Source: Saprospiraceae bacterium (GTDB lineage: Bacteria; Bacteroidota; Bacteroidia; Chitinophagales; Saprospiraceae). From it: a stretch of 58,011 bases of DNA. Every line of letters starts with the position of its first letter. The stretch's first letter is position 1. The stretch lies in contig JAHDBJ010000005.1 in the NCBI GenBank assembly GCA_020630435.1, forward strand, positions 35,429 to 93,439, given 5' to 3'. Position numbers and translations under genes: made by a program. The notes under the pieces were generated by a model, which made no database searches, was not told the DNA's origin, and was given only the letters and a program-made list of their open reading frames with translations. Shown one piece after another: positions 54,390-58,011 of this stretch.

Positions 54390-55484
54390 ATGCGACTAAA
54401 TTTAATCTTCCTAAAATACATCTTAATCTTAGGAGTAGCACTTATATATAATGCTTGTGGTTCAATTAAAAAAACAACTATAAATCAAGCAAAATCTGGG
54501 GTTATTATGTATGATGTAACATCCGAACTAAAACCCGAAGCTGCTGAAATGGCAAAGATGTTTGGAGACCAATTAGAGGTTATTTTTAATTCAGAAATGG
54601 TAAGGACACAATATCAATCACAAACATTAGGAAGTCAATTTTATATGACTAATTTAGTAACAGGAGAAGAAATGTCATATTTAGATGCTATGGGGAAAAA
54701 GTTTGCATTAAATACAAGTAATGGAAAAGAACCTGTAGAAATCACTCTTGTTGATGGCAGTAAAACGATTGCTGGATATAAATGTCAGAAGGGCGAAGCT
54801 ATTGTAAGAGGGGAAAAAGTTGAGGTCTATTTCACGACTGAATTAGGCGTCCAATACAATCCTTTTGGTGGTAAAGCAGAGGGGTTTGTGCTAGAATATT
54901 CTATGCCTTTGAATGATATGGGAAAGATTAAATTTGTAGCCAATACCGTTCATTTAAAACCCATTGAAGAGGGTGTACTTGATACACCTAAGGGATATAA
55001 ATCCGTCACACGAATGGAACTTCAACGTGAGCTTATGGGACAACGCTCTCCTATTCCTGAAAGTTTAACAGAAGGTAATACACTTGAAGATTTTACAGTA
55101 ACCGATATCAATGGAAAAACCATACAATTATCAAAACTAAAAGGGAAAGTAGTAGTGCTTAACTTTTGGTTTATCGCTTGCCGTCCTTGTGTCATGGAAA
55201 TGCCACATCTTAACGAATTAACCGAAGCGTATCAAGGTCAAGCCGTAGAATTTATCGCAATAACTTTTGATAAACAAGAAAAAGTTTTGGATTTTTTAAC
55301 AAAACATAAATTCCATTATCAGAAGGTAACTGATAAGAAGGCACTACTCCACAAAATGGGCATAATGGCTTATCCTACTAATGTTGTACTAGATAAATCT
55401 GGAAAAGTTGTGATGTCTCTAGGTGGTTTTTCACAAGACATAAAAAGCATCATAGCAGATGCGATTGACAAAGCATTAAAATAA
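54390..55484 (+). CDS. Thioredoxin-domain lipoprotein with N-terminal DUF4412-like domain
   Basis: A 364-residue lipoprotein; the signal ends at LIYNAC (Cys23). The N-terminal domain (about 35-205) is beta-rich, with SGVIMYDVTSELKPEAAEMA, GSKTIAGYKCQKGEA and VEVYFTTELGVQYNPFGGKA. It resembles the DUF4412/GLPGLI type of secreted domain in which an IAGYKCKKA segment is conserved. The C-terminal thioredoxin domain (about 230-364) has the active site FIACRPCVMEMP (CRPC) and the cis-Pro region MAYPTNVVLDKSGKV. It is probably a periplasmic thiol-disulfide oxidoreductase fused to a ligand- or protein-binding domain. It follows the RNase D-like gene closely and converges on porD. Confidence 0.88.
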   Translation: MRLNLIFLKYILILGVALIYNACGSIKKTTINQAKSGVIMYDVTSELKPEAAEMAKMFGDQLEVIFNSEMVRTQYQSQTLGSQFYMTNLVTGEEMSYLDAMGKKFALNTSNGKEPVEITLVDGSKTIAGYKCQKGEAIVRGEKVEVYFTTELGVQYNPFGGKAEGFVLEYSMPLNDMGKIKFVANTVHLKPIEEGVLDTPKGYKSVTRMELQRELMGQRSPIPESLTEGNTLEDFTVTDINGKTIQLSKLKGKVVVLNFWFIACRPCVMEMPHLNELTEAYQGQAVEFIAITFDKQEKVLDFLTKHKFHYQKVTDKKALLHKMGIMAYPTNVVLDKSGKVVMSLGGFSQDIKSIIADAIDKALK

Positions 55485-55501
55485 AATTGGAATATCTTAT
55501 T

Positions 55502-56404
55502 TTAACGACCTATGGCACGATACCTAGAGGCATTGGCAACGTCAATTCTACTCATGACTTGGATGACGTTTTTCTTTTCGTCTTTCGTACCACCTTTAAA
55601 TATTTCAACAATTTCTCCTGATTTCGCATTTGCAAACATTTGCATGATCATCATATTCGGAAAGTTACGATTCAATTTATCCAGTTCAATCAATCCCTTT
55701 TCGATAATCGTTCTGCCAGCAGTAGGATCTTGCTCCATAAGATCTAAGGACTGTCTATGATAATCATACCATAATTGCCTATACGGACGTACACGTGGAT
55801 TCAAAATATTTTCTATCATCCAATATCTATTTCTATTACTATCAGGCGCACGCCAACCTTTGTGTATGGCTGAAACTGTTGCAGGAACAGCATTCAATAT
55901 TTCATTGGCTAACTGAAAATATTCTTCTCCCCCAAAAGGTGAAAAAGAATCATAATCTAACCCTAAAATATAATAGACATAAAATGACAATATAGAGGTA
56001 AGGTTATTGGAAAAATTACTTCTTGTAAACTCTAAAGGTTGGTATTCTTGATAATCAAACGATACATTTTTATCAACATGTGATAACAACACCGACTGAT
56101 AAGTGCTTCCGTAAATTGGGCGTTTAGATTGGATAAATAACTCCGCTTTAAAACTTGTAGGAGAAACTTCCTCTGTAATGGTTAATTGGACTTTACAGTC
56201 TATTCTTTCATCCTGTTCATAGACATGATCTGTCCATTGTTGATTATTTAAAAAATTCTCCAACGTAGATTTCATCGTATCAAAGACCTTAGGATCTACC
56301 GTTTGTAATTTTGGCGTACTAATACTAATTTCAAACCTCAATTCTTGAGCTTTGGCATTTACAAAAACAAAAAGTACAAAAACAAAAAGAAATATTTTTT
56401 TCAT
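55502..56404 (-). CDS. DUF4835 family secreted protein (PorD-like)
   Basis: A 300-residue protein with a signal peptide (residues 1-19, ending near VNAKAQ). It matches the DUF4835 family by the opening ELRFEISISTPKLQTVDPKV, the middle SFYVYYILGLDYDSFSPFGG and the C-terminal RTIIEKGLIELDKLNRNFPN. In Bacteroidota this gene sits directly after coaBC, as here, and some databases name it PorD and connect it to the T9SS. The biochemical role is not established. The presence of a T9SS cargo protein at 44872 fits that link. It lies 31 bp after coaBC and is probably in the same transcript. Confidence 0.88.
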   Translation of the reverse strand: MKKIFLFVFVLFVFVNAKAQELRFEISISTPKLQTVDPKVFDTMKSTLENFLNNQQWTDHVYEQDERIDCKVQLTITEEVSPTSFKAELFIQSKRPIYGSTYQSVLLSHVDKNVSFDYQEYQPLEFTRSNFSNNLTSILSFYVYYILGLDYDSFSPFGGEEYFQLANEILNAVPATVSAIHKGWRAPDSNRNRYWMIENILNPRVRPYRQLWYDYHRQSLDLMEQDPTAGRTIIEKGLIELDKLNRNFPNMMIMQMFANAKSGEIVEIFKGGTKDEKKNVIQVMSRIDVANASRYRAIGR

Positions 56405-56435
56405 TAAAATTATAATTTTAAAAGTACTAGAAGAT

Positions 56436-57635
56436 CTAGTCTAAACGCTCAACTTCATTAATAATATCTTTAGCAACTTCAACCTTAGACTTTAACTCAA
56501 AAATACGAACATTATTGTCATTATGAACAATTGTAATCTTATTTGTGTCGTGTTTAAAGCCTGCTCCTTTATCTTTTAACGAATTTAGAACGATAAAATC
56601 AAAGTTTTTCTTCACCAGTTTCCGTTTCGCATTTTCTAATTCATCGTTAGTTTCTAGTGCAAAACCAATCAACTTTTGGTTTGATTTTTTTTGTTTACCT
56701 AAAGTCTGGGCAATATCTGTCGTACGTTCTAACTCTATAAATAATTCTCCCTCTTTCTTCTTAATTTTTTTATCTGATTTAAACTTAGGTCTATAATCAG
56801 CTACAGCTGCTGCCAAAATTCCCACATCAGAGGTAGGGTAATGTAATAAAGCTGCTTCACACATCTCATGTGCTGTTTGCACATTAATCACTTCAACATT
56901 TGGGTGACTAGTATTTAGTTTACTTGGTCCTAGTACTAGAACAACCTCTCCTCCTCTTTTTGCCGCTATTTCTGCTATTGCTATACCCATTTTACCCGAA
57001 GAGTGGTTACCTATAAATCGGACTGGATCTAAGGGTTCGTATGTTGGTCCTGCCGTCACTAAAAATTTTTTTCCCTTCAACGTCTTTTCATTACTAAAAA
57101 AATCTTCTAAAAACATGGTAATATCTTCTGGCTCTGCCATTCGCCCCTCTCCTACCAGACCGCTTGCAAGTTCACCATGTCCGACAGGAATCAAATGATT
57201 TCCATATGACAATAGCTGTTCTAGATTCTTTTTAGTCGCTGGATGCTTCCACATATCTAAATCCATAGCTGGAGCAAAGAATACAGGACATTTTGCTGAC
57301 AAATAAGTAGCTGCTACCATACTATCACAAAGTCCATTCGCCAATTTTGCCATTGTATTAGCAGTCATTGGTGCAATCAACATTGCATCAGCCCAAAGTC
57401 CCATTTCTACATGATTATTCCAGCTATCTTCAGCACTTACTTCTGTATGGACTGGATTTTTAGATAAGGTAGATAGTGTTAATGGACTAATAAAATCTTT
57501 TGCGGTGGAGGTCATAACAACATTGACCATCGCTCCCTTTTTAACCAATAAGCGAATTAAAAACGCACTTTTATATGCGGCAATACTTCCTGTAACACCT
57601 AATAAAATCTTCTTCCCTTCTAGATTAGATACCAT
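56436..57635 (-). CDS. coaBC: Bifunctional phosphopantothenoylcysteine decarboxylase/phosphopantothenate-cysteine ligase
   Basis: A 399-residue bifunctional enzyme in coenzyme A synthesis: it joins cysteine to phosphopantothenate and then decarboxylates the product. The FMN-binding CoaC part (about 1-185) shows LLGVTGSIAAYKSAFLIR, the catalytic His in SWNNHVEMGL, and APMTANTMAKLANGL. The substrate-clamp motif reads PAMDLDMW, with Asp in the place of the usual Asn, a change I believe is common in this phylum. The CoaB part (about 190-399) shows FLVTAGPTYEPLDPVRFIGN, followed by HSSGKMG, and KLIGFALETNDELENAKRKL. A hairpin lies 13 bp upstream of the ATG, and porD follows 31 bp downstream. Confidence 0.96.
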   Translation of the reverse strand: MVSNLEGKKILLGVTGSIAAYKSAFLIRLLVKKGAMVNVVMTSTAKDFISPLTLSTLSKNPVHTEVSAEDSWNNHVEMGLWADAMLIAPMTANTMAKLANGLCDSMVAATYLSAKCPVFFAPAMDLDMWKHPATKKNLEQLLSYGNHLIPVGHGELASGLVGEGRMAEPEDITMFLEDFFSNEKTLKGKKFLVTAGPTYEPLDPVRFIGNHSSGKMGIAIAEIAAKRGGEVVLVLGPSKLNTSHPNVEVINVQTAHEMCEAALLHYPTSDVGILAAAVADYRPKFKSDKKIKKKEGELFIELERTTDIAQTLGKQKKSNQKLIGFALETNDELENAKRKLVKKNFDFIVLNSLKDKGAGFKHDTNKITIVHNDNNVRIFELKSKVEVAKDIINEVERLD

Positions 57636-57647
57636 AATGTAAAAATA

Positions 57648-57688
57648 ATAAGACTTCGAAAATCATTCAACAATTTTCGAAGTCTTAT
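57648..57688 (-). terminator. Perfect 16-bp hairpin between rpoZ and coaBC
   Basis: Arms 57648-57663 and 57673-57688 pair without mismatch around a 9-nt loop. On the minus strand it follows the rpoZ stop by 22 bp, ends 12 bp before the coaBC ATG, and is followed by a short T-rich stretch. It may end rpoZ transcription partly, acting as an attenuator, or shape the coaBC leader. Confidence 0.65.
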
Positions 57689-57710
57689 AGTATTCATCAA
57701 AGTTATTTTA

Positions 57711-57995
57711 TTATTTTTCGTCTCGATTACGATAATTCAATTCTTCATTTAAAAATTCGTGCATTGCCAAAATTGCAGAATTTGGCATACGCTCATAGAA
57801 CTTAGAAATCTCAATTTGCTCTTTGTTTTCGTGAATTTCTTCTAACGAATCTGTATTCGATGCAAACTCATCTAATTTACCATTTAACTCTTTTCGAACT
57901 TCTACAGATAGTTGTTTTGCTCTCTTTGAGATAATAGACAAAGATTTATAGATATTTTGTGTATCGCTCACTAGTGTTAATATATCTCTTGACAC
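57711..57995 (-). CDS. rpoZ: RNA polymerase omega subunit-like protein (RpoZ, Bacteroidota type)
   Basis: A 94-residue protein. It matches the short Bacteroidota omega proteins by TQNIYKSLSIISKRAKQLSV near the start and by ISKFYERMPNSAILAMHEFL at about 64-84. Omega helps assemble RNA polymerase and mediates ppGpp effects in some phyla. Identity is further supported by gene order, since rpoZ-coaBC-DUF4835 is a conserved Bacteroidota arrangement. The central part (about 38-60) is acidic and poorly conserved. The start codon is 17 bp from the right edge, so the upstream region is outside the window. Confidence 0.87.
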   Translation of the reverse strand: MSRDILTLVSDTQNIYKSLSIISKRAKQLSVEVRKELNGKLDEFASNTDSLEEIHENKEQIEISKFYERMPNSAILAMHEFLNEELNYRNRDEK

Positions 57996-58011
57996 AATAC
58001 TAGGCTCGATT

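Noticed and set aside
1-58011. tRNA or rRNA genes
   Set aside because: No acceptor-stem, T-loop or rRNA-like conserved stretch was seen by eye; a covariance-model scan would settle this.

Overview
This is an AT-rich chromosomal window from a member of the Bacteroidota, most plausibly a marine Saprospiria-like lineage, although the class is inference. The phylum call rests on several signs. Promoters repeatedly show the Bacteroidota pattern (TTG at -33, about 18-21 nt spacing, TAnnTTTG at -7). Start codons lack clear Shine-Dalgarno sequences. There is a secreted protease with a type IX secretion (T9SS) sorting tail. Other lineage-typical items are DUF4835/PorD next to coaBC and rpoZ, DUF4230, DUF4369-thioredoxin lipoproteins, SusC-like plug and CarboxypepD_reg domains, and an ECF sigma factor followed by a one-pass membrane protein. 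I found no tRNA, rRNA, CRISPR array, insertion sequence or prophage.

Layout. 1-391: 3' end of a Cys/Lys/Ala-rich repeat protein. 554-4535: a cytochrome oxidase subunit III-like protein, an ECF sigma factor, and a membrane protein with macroglobulin-like and CarboxypepD_reg domains. 4629-8450 (minus): acetoacetate-CoA ligase, LpxH, a secreted protein and a 49-residue membrane protein. 8563-15061: a GNAT acetyltransferase and a 1960-residue alpha-2-macroglobulin-like protein with an embedded SusC-type plug. 15062-15876: a long gene-free gap. 15877-17645: an RRM RNA-binding protein, ribosomal protein L21, and an L27 fused to a helix-hairpin-helix domain. 17839-29702: housekeeping and envelope genes (M49 lipoprotein peptidase, S41 protease, Lrp regulator, M16 peptidase, flippase-like protein, ScpA, alpha/beta hydrolase, SUI1 factor, glucose-6-phosphate isomerase).

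30134-37320 is an uninterrupted signalling block on the plus strand: a FIST sensor, a PAS histidine kinase, an Rcp1-type receiver, a second PAS kinase, and a REC-PAS-kinase-REC-HPt hybrid. 37610-44559 holds purL, a thioredoxin lipoprotein, a DUF4230 protein, a TPR protein and aspS. 44872-50270 holds the T9SS protease, a sugar:cation symporter-like MFS protein and an RDD protein. 50428-52997 is a second signalling pair: an Rcp1-type receiver and a REC-PAS-kinase-REC hybrid with a degenerate G2 box. 53176-55484 holds an RNase D-like nuclease and a thioredoxin lipoprotein. 55502-57995 (minus) is rpoZ-coaBC-porD.

The least ordinary content is the sigma factor/macroglobulin membrane-protein pair, the macroglobulin-plug giant protein, the L27 fusion, the Cys-ladder repeat protein and the FIST-centred phosphorelay block. 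No wholly new system can be demonstrated from sequence alone. The two macroglobulin-like proteins near a dedicated sigma factor, and the FIST block, are the best candidates for a closer look.
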